A DNA stretch of 36,160 bases from an uncultured Oscillospiraceae bacterium (GCA_934572465.1 CAKTLG010000017.1:1-36160), one strand, 5' to 3'; positions 7,354-18,244 are shown, counted from the stretch's first letter. Numbers and translations: made by a program. The notes: generated by a model not told the origin, from the sequence alone.

Positions 7354-9246
7354 TCAGAAGTTATCGAGCCATTCCGGCTTCTCCGACTCCGGCGCGGAGG
7401 GATCTGTCGGCGCGTCTGGCGTTGCCGGCGCCGTCGGGATGGGAGAATCCGGAGAATCGGGAATGCCGCTGGGTGCGTCCGGCGATGCGGGTGTGGCCGG
7501 CGATTCGGGCGTGGTGGGCTCGGCCGACGAAGACGGTTCCGTCGTCGTTGTCGTGCTGCTTCCCTTGCCGACGAGCACGATGCGGTCGCGCGCTTTGTAG
7601 TTGCTGCTCGCCTCAAACGTCGAGGAGATCAGCGTGCCGTCGCCGGAATAGACGTTGCGGTAGGTCTTGACCTTGTAGCCCGTGTAGGCGGTCTGCTCGA
7701 CCCTGCGCTCACCCGCGGGCAGCTCGTCGGTCTCGATGATCTGCTCCGAGAAGGGGATGGTCTCGAGCACGTCGGTCCGCATCTTGACATAGGTGTCGTC
7801 CAGCTTGGTGCCAAGCAGCGTGACCTTGATGTAATCCTTCTTATCCTTGGTGTAGAACTCTGCCCGAACCTTGATGGGATAGAGCGTATTGTTGCGGAAC
7901 TCGAACTCCGGCCCGCCCTCGGCGACCGTCGCGTCAAGACCGAGACCGATATAGTCTGAGGCAAAGCCGTGGTTGATGCGCTGCACGATCTCAAGGTTGG
8001 CATAGAGCACGGCGGCATAGAGCGTGGAGCTCGCCTGACAGGCGCCGCCGCCGACCATATCGACCGTCTTGCCCTGAAGGTAGCCGGGCGCGGGACTGTA
8101 CCCGTTCGCTGTGGTAAAGGGCGTGACCAGCGGGCCGTACTTCATCGTTTCCCCCGCGTTGAGGATGTAGCCGTCGATGCGCGAGGCGGTGAGCTTGACG
8201 TTTTTGCGCCGTCCGGCCGCGCCGCCTACCTTCGTGGTGTAGCTGCTCAGCTCATCGCGGAACAGCAGCTCCTCGAGCTGTGCCTCTGTCACGTCGGGCA
8301 GCTCGACCGTCGCCTTGACGGTAAAGGTCTCGCCCGGTCTGGCCGCGTCATAGGCCGCGCGCAGGTCCTCAAGCGAGAACTCCACGCCCGCATGACCTGC
8401 CGTAATGCTGCCCGTTTCCTTATCGTAGGCGGCGTTGACCTTCTGGCCGACGAGCTTTTCGCGCTCAGCAGCCAGATCGACCTCCTGCGCGGGCGTCACC
8501 TCATACACGCCCCCCTCCTGCGAGACAGGATGGAGCGTGATCTGCGCGGGCTGCCCGCCGCTGAGATAGGCGCTGCGCAGCATCATCAGGATACGGCTGT
8601 CGGCATACATGTCGGCGACCTTTCGCCCGTCCATGGGCTTTGTAGCGCTGACCGTACCGTCCTCTGTCACCTCGGCGGAGAACGCGACGGGGTCGCGATC
8701 GATGCTGTCGCACACCGCTTGGGAAAGCTCCTTGAGCGAGCTCTCCGCCTCGCCGCCGATGCTGAACGACACCTCCTGCGGATTCGCCAGCGCGTAAAGG
8801 TATTTCGCACCTGCGACGAGGAAATTGTCGGTGCAGCCGTAGAGCTGATACAGCCCGTCGGCATAGCGGTCGCTGTCGATCTCCCCTCTCACGTCGCCGA
8901 GCGCCACGGACGCGATCTCCGTGCCGTCGGGCAGGATAAAGCTAACGGAAGCGCTCTTTGCGCGCTCCAGACTGTCGCCGAGCTTCTGCGCAGCCTCCTG
9001 CTGCGTCAGCCCGCCGTAGTCCACGCCGCCGATCATCGTGTTGGGGTAGATGCTCTGCCGGATAGCGACCCATGCGCCGAAGGCAAGGTACAGCCCCACC
9101 AGCGCGCAGAGAAGGATCACCGGGATCTTCCATCCGCTCCTGACGGTCTCCTCCTCGGGCATTCCCGCCAGTTCATCGGGTCTCATCAGGCGCTTGCCGC
9201 CCTTCTGATTCTTCTTTTCCTCAAAGGCGCCCGAATTTTCTTCCAT
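7354..9246 (-). CDS. VanW-family cell-envelope protein with G5 domain
   Basis: A 630-residue membrane-anchored protein. After a charged cytoplasmic start there is one membrane segment (about 39-62). The exported part has two peptidoglycan-binding-4-like regions, then the VanW domain with NAGETMKYGPL and VGGGACQASSTLYAA, about residues 335-460. A G5-like region follows (about 480-555), then a low-complexity tail rich in Pro, Ser, Thr and Asp (about 560-630). The family is named after a gene of vancomycin-resistance clusters, but housekeeping VanW proteins are widespread and the role is unknown; binding or shaping peptidoglycan is likely. The start is ATG 9246 behind GGGAGGAG. It has its own promoter and no van regulatory or ligase genes nearby, so it is not a resistance cluster. 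Confidence 0.9.
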   Translation of the reverse strand: MEENSGAFEEKKNQKGGKRLMRPDELAGMPEEETVRSGWKIPVILLCALVGLYLAFGAWVAIRQSIYPNTMIGGVDYGGLTQQEAAQKLGDSLERAKSASVSFILPDGTEIASVALGDVRGEIDSDRYADGLYQLYGCTDNFLVAGAKYLYALANPQEVSFSIGGEAESSLKELSQAVCDSIDRDPVAFSAEVTEDGTVSATKPMDGRKVADMYADSRILMMLRSAYLSGGQPAQITLHPVSQEGGVYEVTPAQEVDLAAEREKLVGQKVNAAYDKETGSITAGHAGVEFSLEDLRAAYDAARPGETFTVKATVELPDVTEAQLEELLFRDELSSYTTKVGGAAGRRKNVKLTASRIDGYILNAGETMKYGPLVTPFTTANGYSPAPGYLQGKTVDMVGGGACQASSTLYAAVLYANLEIVQRINHGFASDYIGLGLDATVAEGGPEFEFRNNTLYPIKVRAEFYTKDKKDYIKVTLLGTKLDDTYVKMRTDVLETIPFSEQIIETDELPAGERRVEQTAYTGYKVKTYRNVYSGDGTLISSTFEASSNYKARDRIVLVGKGSSTTTTTEPSSSAEPTTPESPATPASPDAPSGIPDSPDSPIPTAPATPDAPTDPSAPESEKPEWLDNF

Positions 9247-9279
9247 CTCGGCTCCTCCCGTATAGTGTTCTGTCCGAAC

Positions 9280-9308
9280 AGTATAACACACATTTATAAG
9301 AAAAAGAA
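9280..9308 (-). promoter_or_regulatory. promoter of the VanW-family gene
   Basis: On the minus strand TGTTATACT gives an extended -10 (hexamer at 9280-9285). The -35 (TTCTTT, 17 bp upstream) is weak. An inverted repeat TGTTC-N5-GAACA lies around the start site (9266-9280). Confidence 0.5.
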
Positions 9309-9337
9309 TGACAATTTGGTGACAATTTTCCTTTTCT

Positions 9338-10156
9338 TCACCCCGCCTGCCCCACGCGGCGCGGGATGCGGATCGTCAGCCGGATCTCTCCCTCCGTGTC
9401 CTCGCGCTGCACGTCGGCCTCCACGCCCGCACGCTGCATCAGCCCCACGGAGCGGCGAATGGTATTGAGAAAAATGCGCACGTCCTTGATGATGTAGGTC
9501 GGTCTGCGCGGCGGAGGCGCCTTCTGCGTCTGGCTGAGCAGCTGCTCGATGTACGCCTCGCTCTGCGCGACGTTGTAGCCGCGCGCGATCATGGTCTGCA
9601 GCGCGCTGAGCCGCGATTCCTCGTCCGCAATGCGCAGCAGCGCGCGGGCGTGCCGCTCGGAAAGCCCGTGCTCGCGCAGCAGCAGCGCGCACTCGGGCGA
9701 GAGCCGCATCAGCCGCAGCTTGTTGGCCACCGCCGACTGGGACTTGCCGAGCTTCTCCGCCGCCTGCTCCTGCGACAGACCGTAGGCGGCGATGAGCCGC
9801 GCGATCGCGGCCGCCTCCTCAAAGTAGTGCAGATCGCTGCGCTGCAAATTTTCGATCAGCGCGAGCAGCGCGCTCTCCTCCTCGTCCGAGCGCGCCAGCA
9901 GACACGGCACCTCCGCTATCCCCGCCAGCATCGCCGCGCGCAGGCGGCGCTCGCCGGCGATCAGCTCATAGCCGTTCGCGCCGCGCCGGACGGTCAGCGG
10001 CTGCAAAATGCCGTAGCGCCGGATGCTTTCGCTCAGCTCGCGCAGCGCGCCCTCCTCGAAATACCGGCGCGGCTGATTGGGATTGGGACGCAGGCTGCTC
10101 ACGGGAAGGTAGAACACGCGATGCGACACAAAGGGCTTCTTCCCCGTCATTTCCAT
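9338..10156 (-). CDS. noc: Noc-like ParB/Spo0J-family nucleoid occlusion protein
   Basis: A 272-residue DNA-binding CTPase-type protein. The N-terminal ParB domain carries NPNQPRRYF, the CTP-binding GERRLRA (residues 68-74) and ENLQRSDL (102-109). A central helix-turn-helix (about 130-150, SQEQAAEKLGKSQSAV) should contact the operator, and the C-terminal part should dimerise. A second, canonical ParB beside Soj lies at 28877, so this copy is best read as Noc, which keeps the division ring off the nucleoid. I see no amphipathic N-terminal helix as in Bacillus Noc, so membrane binding is doubtful. The start is ATG 10156 behind AGGAGGGG. It sits just after the atp terminator and is a separate unit. 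Confidence 0.78.
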   Translation of the reverse strand: MEMTGKKPFVSHRVFYLPVSSLRPNPNQPRRYFEEGALRELSESIRRYGILQPLTVRRGANGYELIAGERRLRAAMLAGIAEVPCLLARSDEEESALLALIENLQRSDLHYFEEAAAIARLIAAYGLSQEQAAEKLGKSQSAVANKLRLMRLSPECALLLREHGLSERHARALLRIADEESRLSALQTMIARGYNVAQSEAYIEQLLSQTQKAPPPRRPTYIIKDVRIFLNTIRRSVGLMQRAGVEADVQREDTEGEIRLTIRIPRRVGQAG

Positions 10157-10227
10157 GGATTTCCCCTCCTTTTTCTCCTATTTTACCTGCCCGCCCGTGC
10201 GAAAAAGGGCGAAAAGCGGTATAAAAA

Positions 10228-10258
10228 CAAAAAAATTTCGCGCCCGAGGGCGCGAAAT
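10228..10258 (-). terminator. terminator of the atp operon
   Basis: On the minus strand a stem of about 10 bp, ATTTCGCGCC/GGCGCGAAAT (10235-10258) with a 4-base loop, is followed by seven T residues (plus coordinates 10228-10234). It lies 18 bases after atpC. Confidence 0.9.
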
Positions 10259-10276
10259 CCATATCTCCTGCCGCCG

Positions 10277-12991
<2,715 letters not shown>

Positions 12992-13013
12992 AGGCGCCCT
13001 CCCCTCGCTTTTG

Positions 13014-14759
13014 TCACTGCGCCAGCGTCTGCCGCGCGTACTCTCCGGCGCAGGCGACGATGAGCCGCTGCTGCTCGTCGCTGAGCTCGCCGGTCTGTTC
13101 GATGGCGCGGCACAGCGCGCCCTGCGTCTGCCGGAAGTGCTCCAGCAGCAGCGGCAAAAAGTCCTCCATGTGCTCAAGCGGAACGCCCTCAAGCGCGTGG
13201 CCCAGTCCCGCCGCGAGCAGAATGACCTGCTCATACTGCGCGTAAGGATGGTACTGCTTCTGCCGCAGCATCCGCATCAGGCCCTGTCCGTAGCGCAGCA
13301 GGCGCGTGGTCGATTCGTCCAGATCGCTTGAAAACTGCGTAAAGGTCTCCATCTCGCGATACTGCGAAAGGTCAAGGCGGATGGTCTTCGCCGCCTTTTT
13401 CATCGCTTTGGTCTGCGCATCGCCGCCCACGCGGGAAACGGACAGGCCCACGTTGACCGCCGGCCGCTGGCCGGCGAAGAACAGCTTTGTCTCCAGAATA
13501 AGCTGGCCGTCGGTGATCGAGATCACATTCGTCGGGATGTAGGCCGACACGTCGCCCGACTGCGTTTCGACGATCGGCAGCGCCGTGATGCTGCCGCCGC
13601 CGCGCTCGTCGCTCAGATGCGCCGCGCGTTCAAGCAGGCGGGAGTGCAGATAGAACACGTCGCCCGGATACGCCTCGCGTCCCGGCGAGCGCTCGAGCAG
13701 CAGGCTCATCGCGCGATAGGCGATGGCGTGCTTGGAAAGATCGTCGTAAACGATCAGCACGTCGCGGCCCTTATTCATAAAATATTCGCCCATGGCGCAT
13801 CCCGCGTAGGGCGCGATGTATTGCAGCGGCGCGCTGTCGCTCGCCGGCGCGTTGACGATGATGGTGTAGTCCATCGCGCCGTGCTCCTCCAGCGTCCGCT
13901 TGAGCTGGGCAAGGGAGCTTGCCTTCTGTCCGATGGCAACATAGATGCAGACAACGTTCTTGCCGCGCTGGTTGACGATCGTGTCGAGCGCGATGGCGGT
14001 CTTACCGGTCTGGCGATCGCCGATGATCAGCTCGCGCTGGCCGCGCCCGATGGGGAACATCGAGTCCACGGCCAGAATGCCCGTCTCGAGCGGCGTGTCG
14101 ACGCTCTTTCGGTCGATGATGCCCGGCGCAGGACTCTCCACGGGGCGGTAGCCGTCGGCGCGGATCTCTCCCCCGCCGTCGACCGGCACGCCGAGCGCGT
14201 TCACCACGCGGCCAAGGAAGCCCTCGCCCACAGGCACGCCCGCCGTGCGTCCGGTGCGGCGCACCGTGCCGCCCGCGCTGACGCTCGCGTCCCCGTCAAA
14301 GAGAATGCAGCCCACCGAATCCTCGGAAAGATCCTGCACCATGCCGCGCACGCCGTCTTCAAAAAGGAGGATCTCGCCGTAAGCCGCGCCGGAAAGCCCG
14401 TCTACGCGGGCGATGCCGTCGCCGACGGTCAGAACCGTACCGATCTCCTGCGCGAGCGCCCGCGGCGTCCATGTGCGCACCGTCTCCTTCAGCAGCGGGA
14501 TGACGTCGCCGTCCGTCGCGGCAAGCTTCTCCAGCGCATCGCGGAACTGGCGCAGACGCCCCTCCGCGCTCCAGTCATAGACCTCCGCGCCGATCTCCAG
14601 CCGGAAGCCCTTGGGATAGTCGCTGCTCTCGCACCAGACGAGCGTAACGCCGTCGCCGTATTTTTCCGTCAAAAAAGCAAGGAAGCGTTTTTCCTGCTCC
14701 GCCGTGGGACGAACGGCGGAATAGAGCCGCGCCTCCTGCATGGCAGCGCGCTCAGCCAT
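13014..14759 (-). CDS. atpA: ATP synthase alpha subunit with fused delta-type C-terminal domain at its N-terminus
   Basis: A 581-residue protein, about 75 longer than normal AtpA. Residues about 10-80 read as the C-terminal domain of the delta (OSCP-type) subunit: [19 protein letters not shown], then a strand pair and [22 protein letters not shown], the end motif of delta. Residues from about 86 are AtpA: the short N-terminal helix, [15 protein letters not shown], the P-loop GDRQTGKT (247-254) and [16 protein letters not shown]. It is the regulatory, ATP-binding F1 subunit; the fused part would sit at the top of the stator. No atpH lies between atpF and atpA, and the six-helix N-terminal domain of delta is absent. 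ATG 14759 overlaps the atpF stop by 8 bases (ATGGCTGA), after GGAGGA. An internal ATG at 14741 keeps the same fusion. No frameshift is visible at the junction. Confidence 0.92.
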   Translation of the reverse strand: MAERAAMQEARLYSAVRPTAEQEKRFLAFLTEKYGDGVTLVWCESSDYPKGFRLEIGAEVYDWSAEGRLRQFRDALEKLAATDGDVIPLLKETVRTWTPRALAQEIGTVLTVGDGIARVDGLSGAAYGEILLFEDGVRGMVQDLSEDSVGCILFDGDASVSAGGTVRRTGRTAGVPVGEGFLGRVVNALGVPVDGGGEIRADGYRPVESPAPGIIDRKSVDTPLETGILAVDSMFPIGRGQRELIIGDRQTGKTAIALDTIVNQRGKNVVCIYVAIGQKASSLAQLKRTLEEHGAMDYTIIVNAPASDSAPLQYIAPYAGCAMGEYFMNKGRDVLIVYDDLSKHAIAYRAMSLLLERSPGREAYPGDVFYLHSRLLERAAHLSDERGGGSITALPIVETQSGDVSAYIPTNVISITDGQLILETKLFFAGQRPAVNVGLSVSRVGGDAQTKAMKKAAKTIRLDLSQYREMETFTQFSSDLDESTTRLLRYGQGLMRMLRQKQYHPYAQYEQVILLAAGLGHALEGVPLEHMEDFLPLLLEHFRQTQGALCRAIEQTGELSDEQQRLIVACAGEYARQTLAQ

Positions 14760-15237
14760 TGTCTTCGCGCTCCTCCGCCGTGCGCAGGAACTGCTCATAG
14801 GCGTCCGATTCGCTGCCGAGCACCAGCTTCTCCGCCGCCGCGCTCATCAGCTCCGATATCTCGCCCTTTGCCTGCGCAAGCATGCGCTCGCGCTCGTCCG
14901 CGGCGGCGGCGCGGGCTTTTTTCAGGATCTCGTCCGCCTGCTGCTGCGCCTGCGCGCGATGCTCGTCCGCCTCGTGCTGCATCGCCTCGTCCGCCGCCCT
15001 GCGGCGTCCGGCGATCTCGTCGTCAACGGCTTTGAGCTGCGCCTCATAGTCCGCTCTGGTCTGCTCTGCCTCGGCGAGCACAGCCTTCGCGTCCTCGTTC
15101 ATCTTTTCATACTGCGCTCTGCGCGCGTCCATAAAATCCCGCACGGGCTTGTAGAGCAGAAAGTACAGCGCGCCGAACAGGATGACAAAGTTCAGCGCGT
15201 GCAGCGCGATCTGTTGGATATTGATATTGAGCGGCAT
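14752..15237 (-). CDS. atpF: ATP synthase b subunit
   Basis: A 161-residue peripheral-stalk protein. One N-terminal membrane segment (about 8-28, [19 protein letters not shown]) is followed by a long charged coiled coil rich in Ala, Glu, Arg and Gln. The end, [20 protein letters not shown], is the region that contacts delta in standard enzymes. Length is normal, so no delta domain is fused here, unlike the mycobacterial b-delta protein. The start is ATG 15237 behind GGGAGGGG. Its stop overlaps the AtpA start. Confidence 0.95.
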   Translation of the reverse strand: MPLNINIQQIALHALNFVILFGALYFLLYKPVRDFMDARRAQYEKMNEDAKAVLAEAEQTRADYEAQLKAVDDEIAGRRRAADEAMQHEADEHRAQAQQQADEILKKARAAAADERERMLAQAKGEISELMSAAAEKLVLGSESDAYEQFLRTAEEREDNG

Positions 15238-15269
15238 TCAGCACCCCTCCCTTTCCGGAGCTCTCGTCA

Positions 15270-15635
15270 TCAGAGGACGAAAATGATCAGGATCGCCACG
15301 ATCAGCGCATAGATGATGACCGTTTCGATAAACACAAGGCCCATCATCATCGCCGTGCGGATGGGGCCGGCCGCCTCCGGCTGGCGGGCGATGGCTTCTG
15401 TCGTCTTCGCAACGGCGATGCCCATTGCGAGCGCGCCGCCAAGGCACGCAATGCCGATCATCACGCCGGAGGCCATCGCCTTGCTGGCGGTCACGTCGTT
15501 TTCATTGCTGCCGGCGGCCGCGGTCACGGCCACGGGCGCGGCGGCGTCCTCGCCGGCGGCGAACGCCGGAACGGAAAGCGCGAGCACTGCGATCAGCAGC
15601 ACCAGCAGCGCTGCAAGCTTTTTCATCGTTTTCAT
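15270..15635 (-). CDS. atpE: ATP synthase c subunit with signal-peptide-like N-terminus
   Basis: A proteolipid of the rotor ring. The C-terminal 75 residues are a standard c subunit: helix 1 (GVMIGIACLGGALAMGIAVAK), the polar loop ARQPEA, and helix 2 with the ion-binding Glu in VFIETVIIYAL. Thr follows this Glu and a Tyr lies four further on, as in Na+-type rings, but the helix 1 Gln of the Na+ site is Met here; ion specificity is open. Before this is a clear signal-peptide-like leader, MKTMKKLAALLVLLIAVLALS then VPAFAAG, and a short Ala-rich linker. ATG 15635 (121 aa) has GAGGTAGGG upstream; ATG 15659 overlaps the atpB stop (ATGA) and would add eight residues. A close paralogue is at 16718. 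Confidence 0.93.
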   Translation of the reverse strand: MKTMKKLAALLVLLIAVLALSVPAFAAGEDAAAPVAVTAAAGSNENDVTASKAMASGVMIGIACLGGALAMGIAVAKTTEAIARQPEAAGPIRTAMMMGLVFIETVIIYALIVAILIIFVL

Positions 15636-15655
15636 ATTCGACCCTACCTCTTTCT

Positions 15656-16534
15656 TCATGCGGCGGTCCTGCCGCGGGATAGTCTGGCTTTCTTCACCTT
15701 TGGTTTTTTCTCGTGCTTTTCGGTCGACTCGCCGTAGAACGTCGACACCAGCATCGTTAAAACGTACGCCTGAATGAGCGCGTGCAGCAGCGTGAACATC
15801 ACGCCCACGGCCACCGGCAGCACGAACGAGAGCGCCGTGTAGTAGTACACCAGCTCCGTCACGAGCGCGCCGGACAGCAGCGCGCCGAAAAGCCGGAAGC
15901 TCATCGAGATCGGCAGCGAGAAGTCCTTGAGCGCGTGCAGCGCGCCGCTCGGCCCCGCGGCGATCAAACCGCCGAAAAGGATCACGCCGTAGCTCGTCAC
16001 GCCCATCGCGATCGCGCCGTTGATGTCGGCCAGCGGCGCGGGGAGCGAGACCGAGAGCCCCGCCGTCGTGACGGCCTGCACGCCCAGCAGCTCAAAGAGC
16101 GTGCTCACGAAAATGTAAACGCCGGCGGTGAATATGTAGGCCCGCAGGAATTTGTTGCGGTGCGGGCTGCCGCTCTCGGCAAGCCCGTCGAAAAGCCCCA
16201 CGAGCTGCTCGAGCAGCAGCTGCATCTTCCCCGGCACAAGCGTGAACCTCGGGATCACGAAGATCCGGCACGCCAGCGCCAGCACGATCAGTATGCCCGT
16301 GACCACATAGGCCGAGATCAGCCCCGGATTCACGTCGATCAGCCCGAACAGGCTGACCTTCAGGTGCTCGTGCAGCACCGCGTCGCGCATGATCTCCTGA
16401 ATGGACTCCTCCTCGCCGGAGGAGGGCGCCAGCACAGCAAGGATCGCCAGCGCCAGCACGATGGCCGCGAACACGAGCAGCTGCCGTGTCCGCTTCTTTT
16501 TCTCCACGCTCCGATACCCCCTTTTGTCTGACAT
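15656..16534 (-). CDS. atpB: ATP synthase a subunit
   Basis: A 292-residue membrane stator channel. The essential Arg is in SFRLFGALLSG, and the late Gln-containing helix is HALIQAYVLTML. Positions usually Asn and Glu after the Arg motif (RLFGN..AGE) are Ala here (RLFGALLSGA). The N-terminus has a Lys/Arg stretch and a first helix LLVFAAIVLALAILAVLA; the C-terminus is a basic tail. ATG 16534 lies about 20 bases after the predicted start site and has no real Shine-Dalgarno. An in-frame GTG at 16507 (VEKKKRTRQLL) has AAGGGGG ten bases before it and is a serious alternative. First gene of the main atp operon. Confidence 0.94.
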   Translation of the reverse strand: MSDKRGYRSVEKKKRTRQLLVFAAIVLALAILAVLAPSSGEEESIQEIMRDAVLHEHLKVSLFGLIDVNPGLISAYVVTGILIVLALACRIFVIPRFTLVPGKMQLLLEQLVGLFDGLAESGSPHRNKFLRAYIFTAGVYIFVSTLFELLGVQAVTTAGLSVSLPAPLADINGAIAMGVTSYGVILFGGLIAAGPSGALHALKDFSLPISMSFRLFGALLSGALVTELVYYYTALSFVLPVAVGVMFTLLHALIQAYVLTMLVSTFYGESTEKHEKKPKVKKARLSRGRTAA

Positions 16535-16559
16535 TTTCGTTCGTCTGTATCAACGCCTA

Positions 16560-16588
16560 TTTATACCACTTTGCCGCAGGGATTGCAA
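16560..16588 (-). promoter_or_regulatory. promoter of the main atp operon
   Basis: On the minus strand TTGCAA (16583-16588), a 17-bp spacer ending in TGG, and TATAAA (16560-16565). It shares GTGGTATAAA with the promoter of the second c-subunit gene, so the two units may be expressed together. Confidence 0.8.
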
Positions 16589-16658
16589 GCCTTCCGGCCC
16601 TGCCTCCCGCTTTTTTTCGGTTTCTTAACCGGCGCGCCGCGCCCCAGCCCGGGAGCGC

Positions 16659-16691
16659 AAAAAAGCAGGAGGGGGCCATGCCCTCTCCCGC
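16659..16691 (-). terminator. terminator after the second c-subunit gene
   Basis: On the minus strand GCGGGAGAGGGC pairs with GCCCCCTCCTGC (one G-T pair, one mismatch; plus coordinates 16665-16691), followed by TTTTTT. It separates the paralogue from atpB. Confidence 0.8.
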
Positions 16692-16717
16692 CATATTTTC
16701 CGCTCTGCCGCGCGCCG

Positions 16718-17086
16718 TCACAGCACAAAGATGATGAGGATCGCCACGATCAGCGCATAGATGATGACCGTCTCAATAAACACAAGGCCCATCATCATCG
16801 AGGTGCGGATCTGCCCCGCCGCCTCCGCCTGCTCAGCAATGTGGCTCGTCGCCTTCGTGATCGCGTGCGCCATGCCCAGCGCGCCGCCAAGGCACGCCAC
16901 GCCGATCAGGATCGCCGCGGTCCACGCCTTCTGCGTTTTCACGGTGTTTTCATCGTCCGCATCACTGCTCACCTCGGCGGCCGTCTGCGGCACGGCGTCC
17001 GCGCCGCCCGCGGCATAGGCCGGGACCGCCAGCAGGCACAGCAGCATCGTCAGCACGGTGAGGATCGTCCATACTCGCTTCATCAT
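16718..17086 (-). CDS. atpE: second ATP synthase c-subunit paralogue with signal-peptide-like N-terminus
   Basis: A 122-residue paralogue of the c subunit at 15270. Helix 2 (MMMGLVFIETVIIYALIVA to the end) is essentially identical, with the ion-binding Glu kept. Helix 1 differs (LGMAHAITKATSHIA, with two His). The polar loop is AEQAEA instead of ARQPEA, so the conserved Arg and Pro that face the central stalk are lost. The leader MMKRVWTILTVLTMLLCLLA ending VPAYAAG again resembles a signal peptide. The start is ATG 17086 behind AAGGAG. It has its own promoter and terminator, so dose can differ from the main c subunit. It may form mixed rings, act in ring assembly, or be a decaying copy; the intact helix 2 argues against decay. 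Confidence 0.88.
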   Translation of the reverse strand: MMKRVWTILTVLTMLLCLLAVPAYAAGGADAVPQTAAEVSSDADDENTVKTQKAWTAAILIGVACLGGALGMAHAITKATSHIAEQAEAAGQIRTSMMMGLVFIETVIIYALIVAILIIFVL

Positions 17087-17137
17087 CTCGCTCCTTAACG
17101 CGATCGTTCGCTTTCTTTGCGAAATCTTTATAAAGAC

Positions 17138-17164
17138 TTTATACCACCTGTTTTATAAATGCAA
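17138..17164 (-). promoter_or_regulatory. promoter of the second c-subunit gene
   Basis: On the minus strand TATAAA (17138-17143) preceded by TGG (extended -10), with TTGCAT 15 bp upstream. The leader is AT-rich with a second TATAAA-like stretch. Confidence 0.6.
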
Positions 17165-17184
17165 GTATTTTTTGCAAAAAGCAC

Positions 17185-17221
17185 GAAAAAGAATGCCCCG
17201 CGCGCAGTATGCGGGGCATTC
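17185..17221 (-). terminator. terminator of the dnaD-dnaI unit
   Basis: GAATGCCCCGC (17191-17201) and GCGGGGCATTC (17211-17221) form a perfect 11-bp stem. On the minus strand it is followed by TTTTTC. It lies 15 bases past the DnaI-like gene. Confidence 0.9.
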
Positions 17222-17235
17222 CTGTTCATTTTGCG

Positions 17236-18225
17236 TCATTTTCGCTTCTGCCGGCGGATGTCCTCTCCAAAAAACAGCAGCAGCTGATACTCCCCCTGCA
17301 AGCGCGAGAGCACCGGCGCGCCGTAGCGCCGCCCCAGCTCCGCGGGGCTGAGATTCGTCGAGATCACGGTCTTTTTTCCCGTGATGAGACGGGTGTTGAC
17401 AAGCTGATACATCGCGCTCTGGACAAAGCTCGTCGTCAGCTCGGTGCCAAGGTCGTCCAGGATCAGCAGATCGCACCTGAGCGCGCGGTCCACGTCGCCG
17501 TCCGCCTCCTCGCCGTCCTCGCGGCCGAACTTCTGCGCCTCAAAGCGAGAGAAAATGTGCCCCGCCGTATCGTAGACGACGCTGTGCCCGCTCCCGCTCA
17601 CAACGCGCGCGATGGACGCGGAAAGAAACGTCTTCCCCAGTCCCGTCCCGCCCGAGAGCAGCAGGCTGCCGCTTTTGGGCGAAAACTCGTGCGCGTAGTC
17701 CTGACAGATGTCGTACACCCGCTCCATATTCGCGCGCGGCGAGATGCCGAGCTCCTCGTCCGGCACGGGAGAATAGTAGTCGAAGCGGAACGTTTCAAAG
17801 CTCTGCGTGCCAAGGTCGAGCAGCCCCGACAGCTCGCGGTTCTGCTCGCGGGCATAGTAATCGCGCAGGCACGCGCACACCTCGCTGCCGCGAAAACCCG
17901 TGTCGCCGCAGTGCGGGCAATTCGCCTTTTCCTCCAGAAAATCCGCGGGATAGCCCATCTGCGTCAGCAGCTGCGCCCGCTCCCCCTGCAGCCGCAGGTT
18001 CTCCTCCCGCAGCGCCGCGATCGCGGGGCGCGGATCGGTCCCGCGCCGCAGGCCCGAAGCGATGAGCTTCGCCATCGTGTGCGACAGCTCGCGGTCGATC
18101 TCCTCGATGCGCGGGCAGCGCTGATACACCGCGCGCTGCCGCGCGCGGAAGTCCTCCGCGCGGCGCTGCTTGTCCTCGTCATAGCGCGCAAGCGCGCGGC
18201 GCATGATGCGTCCGTCGTATCCCAT
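17236..18225 (-). CDS. dnaI: DnaI/DnaC-type helicase loader ATPase
   Basis: A 329-residue cytoplasmic AAA+ protein that loads the replicative helicase. The N-terminal part is charged and helical (about 1-100). A zinc-binding cluster follows: Cys103 and Cys106 in CPHCGDTG, Cys117 and Cys119 in CAC. The ATPase core has Walker A GGTGLGKT (192-199) and Walker B LLILDDLG (253-260), with a sensor-like STNLSP further on. This layout matches DnaI of Gram-positive bacteria. It is preceded by a DnaD-domain gene with a 19-base gap, the usual Firmicutes pairing for primosome assembly. The start is ATG 18225 behind GGGAGAG. Confidence 0.9.
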   Translation of the reverse strand: MGYDGRIMRRALARYDEDKQRRAEDFRARQRAVYQRCPRIEEIDRELSHTMAKLIASGLRRGTDPRPAIAALREENLRLQGERAQLLTQMGYPADFLEEKANCPHCGDTGFRGSEVCACLRDYYAREQNRELSGLLDLGTQSFETFRFDYYSPVPDEELGISPRANMERVYDICQDYAHEFSPKSGSLLLSGGTGLGKTFLSASIARVVSGSGHSVVYDTAGHIFSRFEAQKFGREDGEEADGDVDRALRCDLLILDDLGTELTTSFVQSAMYQLVNTRLITGKKTVISTNLSPAELGRRYGAPVLSRLQGEYQLLLFFGEDIRRQKRK

Positions 18226-18244
18226 GGCTCTCCCGCCCTTCCGT

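Noticed and set aside
7354..9246. Vancomycin resistance gene
   Set aside because: VanW-domain proteins are widespread and of unknown role; no vanR/S, vanH, ligase or vanX genes are nearby.
9266..9280. LexA (SOS) box at the VanW-family promoter
   Set aside because: The repeat is TGTTC-N5-GAACA, the inverse orientation of the Gram-positive box (GAAC-N4-GTTC).
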